The notes below the pieces were generated by a model, which did not search any database, had not been told where the DNA came from, and was given only the letters and a program-made list of their open reading frames with translations. A stretch of DNA of 64,000 nt. It comes from Roseibium salinum (GTDB taxonomy: Bacteria; Pseudomonadota; Alphaproteobacteria; Rhizobiales; Stappiaceae). The translations under genes and the position numbers were made by a program. Below, in pieces: positions 1 to 9,122 of the stretch (positions are counted from its first letter, which is position 1; each line of letters begins with the position of its first letter). Where the stretch lies: positions 1 through 64,000 of the forward strand of contig NZ_JAPEVI010000002.1 in assembly GCF_026240905.1 (NCBI RefSeq). The letters run 5' to 3'.

Positions 1-856
1 CGTTGATCTCCTGGCTCTGCCCGGCGAGGAAATAGGGCTGTCCCGACAGGGAGCCGTAGGTGTGCGGCTCCTGGGCATTGCCCGTCGCCTTGAGCACCGT
101 GTCGCGTACGCGGCGGAACGCCAGGCCGATTTCGAGATCCTTGGTCTTGAGGGTCTGGGCGAGCGCTGTGGCGAAGGGACTGTTGTCCCCTGCCCCGTCA
201 AGCGCGATCGCTCCGGCCTCGGCCGCATAAGCCACCAATGTTCCCCGCTCCGGCGAGGGAGGCGCCAGACTGCTCCTGACAGATGCATTTTCGAGGGTGA
301 GAGTATCCTTGCCGTCGGCGCTTGCAAACGGATCGTTCCGGCAGGAATCGAGAATGACGATCCGCAACTGGCGGGCCTTGTCGACCGCGGCCAGGATGTC
401 GTCCAGAGAAACCGAGGTGTCGGCAACCCGCTGGCGGCTGGCGGCGTCGGCGTCGGCCGGCACCAGGAAGTTGGTGCCGCCGACCTCAATGCCATGCCCG
501 GCGAAATAGACCAGAGCCACATCGGCCGTTTCCGATTCGAACTCGAACCGCTTCAAAAGGTCCTTGAACTCGTCAAGACCGATATCGAAATGCTCCGAAA
601 CTTCGAAGTCCAGCTTCTTCAGCGTCTCCGAAATGAGCTTGCCGTCATTGGTGGTGTTGTAGAGGTCTGGCGCATTCTGATAGTCGGCAATGCCGACGAT
701 CAGCGCCATTCGCCGTTCCGCAAAGGGATCGGTCGATGCATGGGCTGTGGCGGCAGTGACGATGCAGAGCATCAGGGCAAGCAGCAGACGGACTCTGCAG
801 GCCCTGACAAGCCACAGACACGATTGGTGCCCGTTCGGGGCTTGTCGCGAACGCAT
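1..856 (-). CDS. Exported caspase-like protease (peptidase C14 family), 3' end outside window
   Basis: This is a caspase-fold cysteine protease, partial because its C-terminus runs off the left edge. The reading frame begins at ATG 856 and stays open for 285 codons. The first 40 or so residues hold a basic stretch, a hydrophobic segment (LLLALMLCIVTAATAHA) and a likely signal-peptidase site, so the protein is probably exported. The domain follows with the expected beta-strand start (RMALIVGI), the catalytic His in YFAGHGIEVGG and the catalytic Cys in ILDSCRNDPF. Bacterial members of this family usually cleave after basic residues, and many carry extra C-terminal domains that would lie outside this window. 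Its role is unknown. It has no obvious operon partner here. Confidence 0.88.
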   Translation of the reverse strand, partial: MRSRQAPNGHQSCLWLVRACRVRLLLALMLCIVTAATAHASTDPFAERRMALIVGIADYQNAPDLYNTTNDGKLISETLKKLDFEVSEHFDIGLDEFKDLLKRFEFESETADVALVYFAGHGIEVGGTNFLVPADADAASRQRVADTSVSLDDILAAVDKARQLRIVILDSCRNDPFASADGKDTLTLENASVRSSLAPPSPERGTLVAYAAEAGAIALDGAGDNSPFATALAQTLKTKDLEIGLAFRRVRDTVLKATGNAQEPHTYGSLSGQPYFLAGQSQEIN

Positions 857-1022
857 GTGAAACCTGTCCCGGCTCAAAGTCGCTTTCAAGTACACACCCA
901 TATAATCATGTCAAAAGCCAACGAAGACAAGTGCCATTTCGTTACGGCAGTTCCGCAGAAAAGTACAGCCACGACATCTGCAGTGCGCCGCGCGGGCACC
1001 GGGCTGGGTCCCCAGCCTGGGG

Positions 1023-1730
1023 TTATGAAGACCTCTTTCGAAACTTGAGCAGCGTAAATAACCTGAGGGGCGGGACACTTTCCTCGATTTCAAGCTGCAG
1101 CCTGGTTCGTCCGAGGATCCGGGATCTTGGAAATTCGGGATTCCAGCCGAGCCGGTGGCCGAATTTCTTCAGTCCCTGCTCGAAGACCGACCACGGGCCC
1201 GTATCCGTGGAGAAATGATTGACGAGGATGACGGTCCCACCGGGTTTCGTGACGCGCTCAAGCTCCTGGACCACCTTGTCCGGGTCCGGGACGACGGTGA
1301 TGACATACATGGCGACGACCACGTCGAAATGATTGTCGGGATAGGAGAGCCTGCCGGCATCCATTACCTGAAGGTCGTCGATATTGGGCCGATGGCTGAC
1401 CTTCTTCCGGGCCTTCTTCAGCATTTCCTCGGAAATGTCGATGCCGGTTATCTTCAGGCGATCCTTGTAGAGTGGCAGCGACATGCCGGTGCCGACACCG
1501 GCCTCCAGAACGTGTCCGTCCAGTTCGTTCACGTGCCGGACTGCCGCGCGCCGTCCCCAGTAAAGCGGGATACGGAAGAACATGTCATAGACGGGCGCCC
1601 AACGGGCATAGGCTGCAAGAACCGCAGCATCATCGAGTTTGCGAACGATCTGACCGGGGTTATCGACCAAGCCGCCGATTTTCTGCCTCATCCTGCGAAT
1701 GCGTGTCGATAGGGTGTCGGTCTGATTCAT
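1023..1730 (-). CDS. pmtA: Phosphatidylethanolamine N-methyltransferase, rhizobial PmtA type
   Basis: A 235-residue class I SAM-dependent methyltransferase. The SAM-binding motif EAGVGTGMSLPLY lies at about residues 76-88, followed by GIDISEEML, the acidic-loop region MDAGRLSYPDNHFDVVVAMYV and a LVNHF segment. This combination (GVGTG-SLP, then YVITVVPDP and PEFP near the end) is what I know from the soluble PmtA enzymes of rhizobia. These convert phosphatidylethanolamine stepwise to phosphatidylcholine. The protein has no membrane segment, as expected for the peripheral PmtA family. It stands alone between the caspase-like gene and the sugar ABC operon. Ubiquinone-type methyltransferases are the main alternative. 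Confidence 0.75.
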   Translation of the reverse strand: MNQTDTLSTRIRRMRQKIGGLVDNPGQIVRKLDDAAVLAAYARWAPVYDMFFRIPLYWGRRAAVRHVNELDGHVLEAGVGTGMSLPLYKDRLKITGIDISEEMLKKARKKVSHRPNIDDLQVMDAGRLSYPDNHFDVVVAMYVITVVPDPDKVVQELERVTKPGGTVILVNHFSTDTGPWSVFEQGLKKFGHRLGWNPEFPRSRILGRTRLQLEIEESVPPLRLFTLLKFRKRSS

Positions 1731-2119
1731 GCAGTGGCCATTTTGTTTTCGGGTCCTCTTATCAACTAGGTCCGGTCAGTGCGATGTTCAAACACATGAA
1801 CGCGCAAAATGCGACCCCCGCCGATGGTTTCTTCGGTTCGACCCGGTTGAAATCACCTTTGAAAAGGTTCGCATATATCAAACGCCTTATGTGCGCATTT
1901 CGTTTCAGCGCGGCAGATGCGGCCCCGGGCGGCAAATAGCGTTTTGGGCATATGGTCGAGCCGCACGGAGGCGAAAAATGCCGGCGAAATGACCCCGCGC
2001 GCGCCGCCTGCGGCGCAGTAAACTCGCGAAATGCGGGTCAGGCGGAATCCAGGGTGTCAGCGCAAAGGTGGAACGCGAGATCCGCCCGGTTCCGGGCGGA
2101 AATCGATACCTCTCCGGCT
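1731..2119. other. Gene-free stretch between pmtA and the sugar ABC operon
   Basis: About 390 bases with no convincing coding potential. It holds the upstream region of pmtA (read leftwards) and the 3' end of the sugar ABC operon. An 8-bp perfect inverted repeat with a 2-base loop (CCGCCCGG, TT, CCGGGCGG) lies at 2082-2099, just past the stop of the last permease gene. It may help end or protect that transcript, but there is no T-run after it. Confidence 0.5.
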
Positions 2120-2950
2120 TCAGCCCTTTACGCCTGAGGAGATCATCACCGCTTCGGTGACTTTCTTCTGGAACACCAGATAGGCGATGGCCACCGGCAT
2201 GGCGCCGAGCAGGGCGACGGACATCAGCCGTGCATAATAGACGCCGAACGCGTCGTTGACCTGGGTGATCCCCACCGGGATCGTCATCCGGTTTTCGGTG
2301 GTGATCACCAGGAACGGCCAGAGGAACTGGTTCCAGGCCATGATGAAGGTGATGATGGCCAGGGCGGAGGTGATGCCCCAGTTCAGCGGCAGGTAGATCC
2401 TGAAGAGGAGCGTGTAATCGCCGCCGCCGTCTAGGACCACCGCCTCGCGCATCTCCTTCGGCACGGCGTCGAAGAACTGCTTGTAGACGATGATCACCAC
2501 CGGAACGATGAGCTGTGGCAGGATGATGCCGGCCCATGTGTTAATCAGCCCCATGTCGTTCATCAGGATGAACTGGGTGACCACCAGCGCCTGGGAGGGC
2601 ACCATGAAGCTCGCCAGAACCACGCCGTAGAGCAGGCGCCGCCCGGGAAAGCGCATCTGGGAAATGGCATAGGCGCACATCATGCCAGAGACGATGACCA
2701 CAACCGTGATGATCACCGAGGTGCCGATCGAATTCCAGTACCAGTTGAGCAGCTGGGTGTTGAAGAGGACGTCGTAATAGGAGAACAGGTTGAATTCGTC
2801 CGGCACGACGCCGGCTTCCTGGCTCACCACCCGCTCCTCCGTCCGGATCGAGGTGATGAACGCCCAGTAGAGCGGGAAGATCCACAGCGCGGCGGCAAAG
2901 AGACTGCCGATCGCCAGCACCCAGTTTTCCAGTCTGCGCGATCGTTTCAT
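2120..2950 (-). CDS. Sugar ABC transporter permease, MalG type
   Basis: A 276-residue inner-membrane permease of the carbohydrate-uptake ABC family with six predicted membrane helices. The EAA loop is visible as EAVVLDGGGDYTLLFRIYLP, the signature that docks on the ATPase. The start at ATG 2950 is set by an ATGA overlap with the stop of the upstream permease gene, indicating translational coupling. It is the last gene of the leftward operon abfA, ATPase, binding protein, permease, permease. Together with its partner it should form the channel of an importer for arabinose-containing sugars. The substrate is inferred from the GH51 gene in the same operon. Confidence 0.9.
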   Translation of the reverse strand: MKRSRRLENWVLAIGSLFAAALWIFPLYWAFITSIRTEERVVSQEAGVVPDEFNLFSYYDVLFNTQLLNWYWNSIGTSVIITVVVIVSGMMCAYAISQMRFPGRRLLYGVVLASFMVPSQALVVTQFILMNDMGLINTWAGIILPQLIVPVVIIVYKQFFDAVPKEMREAVVLDGGGDYTLLFRIYLPLNWGITSALAIITFIMAWNQFLWPFLVITTENRMTIPVGITQVNDAFGVYYARLMSVALLGAMPVAIAYLVFQKKVTEAVMISSGVKG

Positions 2951-3831
2951 CTCCTGCCTCCCGCCCGCAGGAGCTGAAACTGGAGGACGGAGACCACCAT
3001 GATCACCACGAACAGGATGAGTGCGACGGCGGAGGCGTAGCCGCCGTGGTTCAGCTGGAAGGCCTCGCGGTAGACCATGAGCAGAAGGACATAGGACGAA
3101 TTGAACGGTCCGCCCGAGGACAGCAGGTAGATCTGGTCGAAGATCTTCAGCTGAAGAATGAGTTGCAGCGTCAGCACCAAGGCCGTGACCGGCCAAAGCA
3201 GCGGCCAGGTAACCTTCCGGAACTGCTGCCAGCGGGTCGCGCCGTCCAGGGCGGCCGCCTCGTAGAAATCGCTGGAGATGTTGCGCAATCCGGCGATGAA
3301 GAGCAGGACGTTGAAGCCGTTGGTCCACCAGATGGTGACGGCCGCCACAGTCGGCATCACCCAATAGGGGTTCTTGAAGACGGGCACGGGCTTTCCGGTG
3401 AAGAAGGTGAAAACCGGCTGCAGCACACCGAACTGGAAGTCGAGCATCCAGGACCAGATCTGCGTGACCACCGAAACCGGCAGGATATAGGGCAGGAAGA
3501 ACAGCGCCAGGATCAGCGCCTGTAGCCTACCCGTCAGCCGGGTGATCATCATCGCGATGGCAAGCGCCAGCACCGTCGTCGGCACGACGGTGAGCAGAAC
3601 GAAATAGCCGTTGTTCTTCAAAGACGTATAGAAGAGGTTGTCGGTCAGGAGACGCTTGAAGTTGGCCAAACCCACCCACTCTCCGGGGCCGATCAGCGGC
3701 GCGTTGGTAAAGCTCAGCTCGACCATCCGGATGGTCGGATAGAGAAAGACCAGAGCGAAGGTCAGAACGAAAGGCGCAATCAGCGTCATGGCGACCGCCA
3801 CTTCCTTGCGCCGATTGGTGATCATGGCCAC
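2947..3831 (-). CDS. Sugar ABC transporter permease, MalF type
   Basis: A 294-residue inner-membrane permease and the heterodimer partner of the MalG-type protein encoded next, with which it overlaps by four bases. About six hydrophobic helices are visible, the first at residues 15-35. The EAA loop is EAAALDGATRWQQFRKVTWP at roughly residue 190. It is separated from the upstream binding-protein gene by about 90 bases that contain a strong hairpin, so its expression is probably lower than that of the binding protein. Length and layout are normal for the sugar permease family. Confidence 0.9.
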   Translation of the reverse strand: MAMITNRRKEVAVAMTLIAPFVLTFALVFLYPTIRMVELSFTNAPLIGPGEWVGLANFKRLLTDNLFYTSLKNNGYFVLLTVVPTTVLALAIAMMITRLTGRLQALILALFFLPYILPVSVVTQIWSWMLDFQFGVLQPVFTFFTGKPVPVFKNPYWVMPTVAAVTIWWTNGFNVLLFIAGLRNISSDFYEAAALDGATRWQQFRKVTWPLLWPVTALVLTLQLILQLKIFDQIYLLSSGGPFNSSYVLLLMVYREAFQLNHGGYASAVALILFVVIMVVSVLQFQLLRAGGRR

Positions 3832-3864
3832 GGTTGTCTACGTCCTTTTCCGTCTTGCCGTTCC

Positions 3865-3896
3865 CCGTGCCGCGCAGAACGCACTGCGCGGCACGG
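3865..3896 (-). terminator. 13-bp perfect hairpin between binding-protein and permease genes
   Basis: The arms CCGTGCCGCGCAG (3865-3877) and CTGCGCGGCACGG (3884-3896) are perfectly complementary around a 6-base loop. The hairpin lies in the 89-base gap between the solute-binding protein gene and the first permease gene. No T-run follows, so it may stabilise the upstream mRNA end or cause partial read-through rather than act as a full terminator. Confidence 0.6.
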
Positions 3897-3920
3897 AATC
3901 GATGGGGCCGATGTCGCGGC

Positions 3921-5192
3921 TTATTGCAGTTTCGACTGCAGTTCGCTCTTGATCTGTTCTGCCGCCTGTGTTGGTTCCAGATAGCCGTGCATGGCCGGAG
4001 AAATGATGTTTATGGCCGCATCATAGGCCGGAGACGCCACCCCGGCGATCGGCGAGCGTGGATCATAGGCCGCGGTCTCGGCAAGAGACGAATAGGTCGC
4101 GTTCGGCTCCATCTGCTTGAACTCGTCGCTTGTGGCAACCGGCTTGTAGGCCGGGATGTGGCCGGCATCAGCCCAGGAGATCGCGTTCTTTTCCATCCAG
4201 CCGATGGCGGTCATGACGGCGGCGCGCTTTTCTTCGCTCATGTCGGCGCCCTTGGGGATGGCGAAGGCGTGAGAGTCGGCCCAGGTTGCGGTGGTGCCCA
4301 TGAGCGTCGGGATCTGAACGGCGCCCCATTCGAAGCCGAGCGTTCCCTTTTCTTCCATGTCCGTCATGGTCGGGACTTCCCAAACGCCGTTCATCTGGAA
4401 GGCGGCCTTGCCGGACGTGAAGAGGGCAACGGAGGCCTCATATTCAGCCTGTTCCGGCTGCCATCCCTGCTCGTGCCACCTGGTCATGATCTCGATGGCC
4501 TTGGCGGCCTTTTCCAGATTGTCGCCGGCCAGCACTTCGCCATCGGTGATCAACTCGCCGCCCTGCTGCTTCAGAAGCGTGAAGAAGACACGGTAAGTGC
4601 CGCCGTCGTCGCCGGTCGCATAGGAGACCGGAGCCTCCGCGCCGTTTTCCTTGGCCAGTGCAAGGGCTTCCTCAAAGTCTTCGAGGCTTTCGATCCCGGT
4701 CAGGTTGCCCTCTTCGTCCAGGAAGCGTGAGCCTTCGAAAAAGCTCTTGTTGTAGTAGAGAATGATTGCGTGAATGTCGAAGGGGACGGCATGCAGATTG
4801 CCGTCCGCATCGCTCGCCGCGGCGATCGCCGCAGGGAAGAAATCGTCCTTGCTGAGGCCGGCAGTGGCAAGATCCTCTTCGGTGATCACGTCGAGCACGT
4901 CTTCTTCCAGTCCGAGCGGCATGCGCGACAGGTGATAGGTCATGACGTCCGGCCCCTGGCCGACGGCAACGGAGGTCCGCACCTTCGTATAGAAGGGAAC
5001 GCCCCATTCCAGCGTGGTGCCGTTGATCTTGATGTCCGGGTGTTCTTCGTTGAAGCGGGCGATCAGCGCCTTCATGCGAACGCCGTCGCCGCCGCTGAGG
5101 AAATCCCACCAGGTGATGTCCTGCTGGGCAAGTGCCGGCAGACTGGCAAGGCTCATGGCCCCGGCTGCCAGAAGTGTCTTAAGGTATTTCAT
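3921..5192 (-). CDS. Extracellular sugar-binding protein of an ABC importer
   Basis: A 423-residue family 1 extracellular solute-binding protein. The start at ATG 5192 is preceded by a good ribosome site (GGGAGG, 5 bases away) and opens directly into a signal peptide, MKYLKTLLAAGAMSLASLPA with cleavage after ALA. The mature part begins QQDITWWDFLSGGDG, the usual opening strand of this family, and contains GKAAFQMNGVWEV, typical of the sugar-binding cleft. It should capture the oligosaccharide or monosaccharide in the periplasm for the two permeases downstream. It is transcribed between the ATPase gene and the permease genes. Confidence 0.92.
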   Translation of the reverse strand: MKYLKTLLAAGAMSLASLPALAQQDITWWDFLSGGDGVRMKALIARFNEEHPDIKINGTTLEWGVPFYTKVRTSVAVGQGPDVMTYHLSRMPLGLEEDVLDVITEEDLATAGLSKDDFFPAAIAAASDADGNLHAVPFDIHAIILYYNKSFFEGSRFLDEEGNLTGIESLEDFEEALALAKENGAEAPVSYATGDDGGTYRVFFTLLKQQGGELITDGEVLAGDNLEKAAKAIEIMTRWHEQGWQPEQAEYEASVALFTSGKAAFQMNGVWEVPTMTDMEEKGTLGFEWGAVQIPTLMGTTATWADSHAFAIPKGADMSEEKRAAVMTAIGWMEKNAISWADAGHIPAYKPVATSDEFKQMEPNATYSSLAETAAYDPRSPIAGVASPAYDAAINIISPAMHGYLEPTQAAEQIKSELQSKLQ

Positions 5193-5266
5193 TGCATCCT
5201 CCCTGTTGGCGGACCGGCGGAAAGTCCCCTCCTGGCCGGTCCAAGTCTTCAAGGCAGACAATGCGT

Positions 5267-6337
5267 CTACCGTACGCGCTGGTCCTTTTTGTCGAAGACC
5301 AGAACTTGCTCCGGTGCGCAGGTCAGCCTGATGGCTTCGCCGCCGCCGGCATGCCGGCTGCCGCGCCATTCCACGACGACTTCGCGGCCGTCCGGCAAAT
5401 GAGTGTGCAGATAGGAAACGCCGCCGAGGTCCTCCGCCATTTCGACGGTGACCGGAATCCCCGTCTCCGCGCTATCGAGATGCTCGGGGCGCAGGCCGAC
5501 GGTCACCGCGGTTCCCGGCGCGATGTCGCCGGAAACCTTCGCCAGGACCAATGCATCGGTTCCATCGATCGCGATGCGCAGGCTCTCGCCTTCCCGCTCC
5601 ACGATCTTTCCGGCGAGGAAATTCATGGCGGGCGAGCCGATGAAACCGGCGACGAACCTGTTGTCCGGGTCGTCATAGAGATCCAGCGGCTTGCCGGCCT
5701 GCTGCACGATGCCCTCTTTCAGCACGAAAATGCGATCGGCAAGCGTCATCGCCTCGACCTGGTCGTGGGTGACGTAGATCATCGTCGCGCCGATCTGCTT
5801 GTGCAGCCGGGCAAGCTCCAGGCGCATCTGGACACGCAGTTCCGCGTCAAGGTTGGACAGCGGTTCATCGAACAGAAACACCTTCGGCTGGCGCACGATC
5901 GCCCGGCCGATCGCCACGCGCTGGCGTTGGCCGCCGGAGAGCTGCGACGGCTTTTTCTCCAGATGATCCTCCAGCTGCAGGATACGCGCCGCCTCGAGAA
6001 CCTTCTCGCGCACCTCGCCCTTGGGCGCGCGCCGCAGGCGCATGGAAAAGGCCATGTTTTCGAACACGGATAGATGCGGATACAGCGCGTAGGACTGGAA
6101 GACCATGGCAACGCCGCGCTTTGCCGGCTCCCGATTCGTCACATCCGTGCCTTCAATGGAAATGGCGCCGGCCGTCGTGTCCTCCAGGCCTGCAATCATG
6201 CGCAACAACGTGGACTTGCCGCAGCCCGAAGGGCCGACGAAGACCGCAAAGTCCCCGGTTGGAATATCCATGCTGACGTCGTGGATAACCCCGACCTCTC
6301 CGAAGACCTTTCGCACATTACGGAGCTGTACGCCCAT
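5267..6337 (-). CDS. Sugar ABC transporter ATP-binding protein (MalK/UgpC family)
   Basis: A 356-residue ATPase that drives the sugar importer. Walker A GPSGCGKST is at residues 35-43, the Q-loop is in MVFQSYALYPH, the signature LSGGQ is at 133-137, Walker B FLFDE is near 154-158, and the switch His is in YVTHDQ. A C-terminal regulatory (TOBE/OB) domain follows, as in MalK. I chose ATG 6337, which has GGGGAAGG upstream and lies 14 bases past the abfA stop. A TTG at 6355 would overlap abfA and has no advantage. Such ATPases are often shared among several importers. Confidence 0.92.
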   Translation of the reverse strand: MGVQLRNVRKVFGEVGVIHDVSMDIPTGDFAVFVGPSGCGKSTLLRMIAGLEDTTAGAISIEGTDVTNREPAKRGVAMVFQSYALYPHLSVFENMAFSMRLRRAPKGEVREKVLEAARILQLEDHLEKKPSQLSGGQRQRVAIGRAIVRQPKVFLFDEPLSNLDAELRVQMRLELARLHKQIGATMIYVTHDQVEAMTLADRIFVLKEGIVQQAGKPLDLYDDPDNRFVAGFIGSPAMNFLAGKIVEREGESLRIAIDGTDALVLAKVSGDIAPGTAVTVGLRPEHLDSAETGIPVTVEMAEDLGGVSYLHTHLPDGREVVVEWRGSRHAGGGEAIRLTCAPEQVLVFDKKDQRVR

Positions 6338-6351
6338 GGCTTGCCTTCCCC

Positions 6352-7863
6352 TCAAGCGACGTTCAAGCGCAGAACATGGTAGGAGAGCGGTGCAAGTGCC
6401 CCCCTCAGCCGGTCGTCTTCCACGCCGGCGCCCGTGCCCTTGCCCGGGACGATATGGTCGGGCTTGTCCGGGCCGTTGGTATCGGTCAGCTCATAACCTT
6501 CCATGGAAATATGCTCGAAGAGCGCCGGAGTTCCGAAGCCGGTGAGCTCCACGTCCAGGTCCGCTTTTTCCGTCAGGTGCCGGTTCAGAACGAAAAGCGT
6601 CAGGGTTCCGGCTTCCCTGTCATGCACGGCCGACACGTCGAGATAGGAGACGTCGTCCGCGACAGAGCAGTCGTATGTCGGGGCATCCACGGCGACATTG
6701 AGGGCGTCACCGCGGCCGTAGAGCGAGGCGAACTGATAGGGATAGTAGATGGTCTGCCGCCAGGCCGGTCCGCCCTTTTCCGCCCGGATCGGCGCGATCA
6801 CGTTGACGAGCTGGGCGATACAGGCAATGCGCACCCGGTCGGACCGGCGTATGAACTCGTTGAGCAGACCGGCAACGAAAAGCGCGTCTTCGAAATTGTA
6901 GTTTTCCTCCAGAAGCGCCGGCGCCTCGGGCCAGTCCCATTCCTTGATGCGGCGGCCGTCTTCCTCGCGGATGTGATACCAGACGTTCCATTCGTCGAAA
7001 CAGATATGAACGTCGTTCTTCGCGCGCTTTTTCGACTTCACATAATCGATGACGCCGCCGATGGTCTGAATGTAGCGGCCGGTTTCCTCGATCTTGCCGA
7101 AGTAATTCAACGTGTCCTTGCTCTTGTTGCCGAAATACTTGTGCAGGGAGATGTAGTCGACATTCTCGTAGCATTCCTCGAGAACTTCGCGCTCCCATTC
7201 CGGATAGGTCGGCATACGGTCGTTCGAGCTGCCGCAGACCACGGCTTCGATGGTCGGATCGAATCCCTTGAAGGCCTTGGCGGTTTCATTGGCGAGACGG
7301 CCGTATTCGGTGGCCACCTTGTGGCCGATCTGCCAGGGGCCGTCCATCTCGTTGCCCAAACACCACATCTTGACGCCGTAAGGCTCCTGGCGGCCGTGTT
7401 CGCGGCGCAGGTCCGACCAGGCGGAGCCGCCGGGAAAATTCACGTATTCGAGGAAATTGCGGGCCTCTTCCAGACCGCGGGAGCCGAGATTGACGGCCAG
7501 CATCATCTCGATGCCCGCCTGTTCGGCCCAGATGGCGAAGTCGTCGATGCCGACCTGGTTGGTCTCCTTGGAGCGCCATGCGAGGTCAAGCCGGACGGGG
7601 CGCTTGTCCTTCGGCCCGATGCCGTCTTCCCAATTGTAGGCGGAGACGAAGTTGCCGCCGGGATAGCGGATGGCGGGGATCTTCAGGTCCTGCACGAATT
7701 TCAGCACGTCCTTGCGGAAACCGTTTGCGTCCGCTTCCGGATGCCCGGGCTCGTAGATACCGGAATAGATCGCCCGGCCCATGTGTTCGATGAACGCGGA
7801 ATAGAGACGTTCGTCGATGGTGCTGATCCGGAAATCCCGGTGCACGGACACACGCGCTTTCAT
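6352..7863 (-). CDS. abfA: Alpha-L-arabinofuranosidase, glycoside hydrolase family 51
   Basis: A 503-residue intracellular enzyme (no signal peptide) that removes terminal alpha-L-arabinofuranosyl residues from imported arabino-oligosaccharides. Clan GH-A landmarks are intact: RYPGGNFVSAYNWEDGIGP near residue 67, the acid/base Glu172 in WCLGNEMDGPW, and the nucleophile Glu291 in CFDEWNVWYH. The length is typical of bacterial GH51. It is the first gene of the leftward operon that also encodes the complete ABC importer, and a good ribosome site (GGGAG) precedes ATG 7863. A regulator gene lies immediately upstream on the same strand, with palindromic DNA between them. Confidence 0.95.
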   Translation of the reverse strand: MKARVSVHRDFRISTIDERLYSAFIEHMGRAIYSGIYEPGHPEADANGFRKDVLKFVQDLKIPAIRYPGGNFVSAYNWEDGIGPKDKRPVRLDLAWRSKETNQVGIDDFAIWAEQAGIEMMLAVNLGSRGLEEARNFLEYVNFPGGSAWSDLRREHGRQEPYGVKMWCLGNEMDGPWQIGHKVATEYGRLANETAKAFKGFDPTIEAVVCGSSNDRMPTYPEWEREVLEECYENVDYISLHKYFGNKSKDTLNYFGKIEETGRYIQTIGGVIDYVKSKKRAKNDVHICFDEWNVWYHIREEDGRRIKEWDWPEAPALLEENYNFEDALFVAGLLNEFIRRSDRVRIACIAQLVNVIAPIRAEKGGPAWRQTIYYPYQFASLYGRGDALNVAVDAPTYDCSVADDVSYLDVSAVHDREAGTLTLFVLNRHLTEKADLDVELTGFGTPALFEHISMEGYELTDTNGPDKPDHIVPGKGTGAGVEDDRLRGALAPLSYHVLRLNVA

Positions 7864-7895
7864 ACGTATACTCCCAAATTCATAAGATCGAAAAA

Positions 7896-7911
7896 TCAGA
7901 TATAAATCTGA
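7896..7911. promoter_or_regulatory. Candidate operator upstream of abfA
   Basis: A perfect inverted repeat TCAGAT-ATAA-ATCTGA lies 33 bases upstream of the abfA start, in an AT-rich patch. The half-site ATCTGA occurs again at 7930-7935 and at 8053-8058, all within the regulator-abfA gap. This fits a binding site for the ArsR-type regulator encoded next door. The link to that regulator is inference. Confidence 0.5.
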
Positions 7912-8095
7912 ATTTCCGATAAGAATGCGATCTGAGGGGATTTTGTCAAGCGCTTAAGATGCTGCGACGCAAATTTGCCCGCTTAGGGTGGCGCCGGCCT
8001 CGGGATCAGCCAATGTTGCACCGGCCTTAATATATTGGCAAAAAGACGAACGATCTGAATGCGTTACCGCTAACTTCGAATGTTTCGTATCAAGG

Positions 8096-9025
8096 TCAGG
8101 ACTTCGTGTGCAAACGCAGGACGATGTCCTGATCGTAGTTGCCGAATCCCCGCCCGAAGATGTTGATGCCCCCGGGATGGCGACCTTCCGCCTTGACCTC
8201 GATTTTCAGGCGAACCGAACGGTGGTCGTTCAGCTCCAGATCCCCGGCGGTCACGGTCGAGATCTTGTGGCCGTCGACAAAGGTGCCTTGCGGACCGACG
8301 CTCCAGGTTTTCAGCATGCCGTATTGCGAGCCGGAGAGCTTCCACCAGTCGGGCGTGTAGGTCCCGCGTTTGTCGCCGAAATCGCCGGGCGACGTCCAGA
8401 CGCCGATTTCCTTGCCATTGATGGAAAGCACGATGTCGGACGGCCAGTTGCTCCGCGTGCCGGGAACCTCGGAACTGACCTCGAACACCACGTCCAGGCT
8501 TTCCACCCCGGCGCCGGTAAGCTTGGCGTTGTTGGGGAACTGATATTCGACGAAGCCACTGGTAAACCACAACAAAGCGGTCTTCATCCGTTCCGGATCC
8601 ATGAAGGTCTCCGGCACGTCCAGAAGGCCGATGATGCCATCCGTCGAGCAGATGCCGCAGGGCCCGGTGACCAGGCTGTTGGTGTAAAGACCGAGCGGCA
8701 TGGACACCTCGATCTGGTTCGGCTGGATCTTTTCCTCGGCCGAAAGAAACGCCAGAATGACCTCGTCATATACGGCAAAGGAGACCTTCTGGCTGCCCTT
8801 TCTGGCCCTGTGCACTTCGGTTCGCACCAGGCCGGCGTCCTCCAGAACCTGGATATGGGCGGAGACCGAAGACTGCGGCATTCCCGATGCGGCCGCCAGG
8901 GCATTGATGTTCATGCCGGGCGTGCGGACCAGTTCCCGCAAAAGGTGGATGCGGGGCTGAGAGGCAATCGCCTTGACGATGGACTTGTCCTTGTCGGGGT
9001 CCACGAGAAGAAAATTCGGGCTCAT
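8096..9025 (-). CDS. ArsR-type winged-helix regulator with large C-terminal domain
   Basis: A 309-residue protein. Residues 15-90 form a winged helix of the ArsR kind (SQPRIHLLRELV, then NALAAASGMPQSSVSAHIQVLEDAGLV with the recognition helix). The remaining 210 residues are unlike metal-sensing ArsR proteins. They contain CGICSTDG and a beta-rich, lectin-like stretch (WPSDIVLSINGKEIGVWTSPGD; GGINIFGRGFGN). I infer that this part senses a sugar ligand. The gene lies directly upstream of abfA on the same strand, about 230 bases away, and palindromic half-sites fill the gap. It is likely the local repressor or activator of the arabinofuranoside operon. Confidence 0.75.
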   Translation of the reverse strand: MSPNFLLVDPDKDKSIVKAIASQPRIHLLRELVRTPGMNINALAAASGMPQSSVSAHIQVLEDAGLVRTEVHRARKGSQKVSFAVYDEVILAFLSAEEKIQPNQIEVSMPLGLYTNSLVTGPCGICSTDGIIGLLDVPETFMDPERMKTALLWFTSGFVEYQFPNNAKLTGAGVESLDVVFEVSSEVPGTRSNWPSDIVLSINGKEIGVWTSPGDFGDKRGTYTPDWWKLSGSQYGMLKTWSVGPQGTFVDGHKISTVTAGDLELNDHRSVRLKIEVKAEGRHPGGINIFGRGFGNYDQDIVLRLHTKS

Positions 9026-9122
9026 TCGCTGTTCCTGGCAAAGGATCTGAAAGCCCTATTTGTATCGATTTTTTCGATTAAGACAATCGGCCTCCTGAAA
9101 TCTGTCACCCAGGCGTTGCAGA

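Noticed and set aside
62..1048. Long rightward open frame of 328 codons
   Set aside because: It is the mirror of the caspase-like gene on the other strand, which shows the catalytic His and Cys motifs and a signal peptide.
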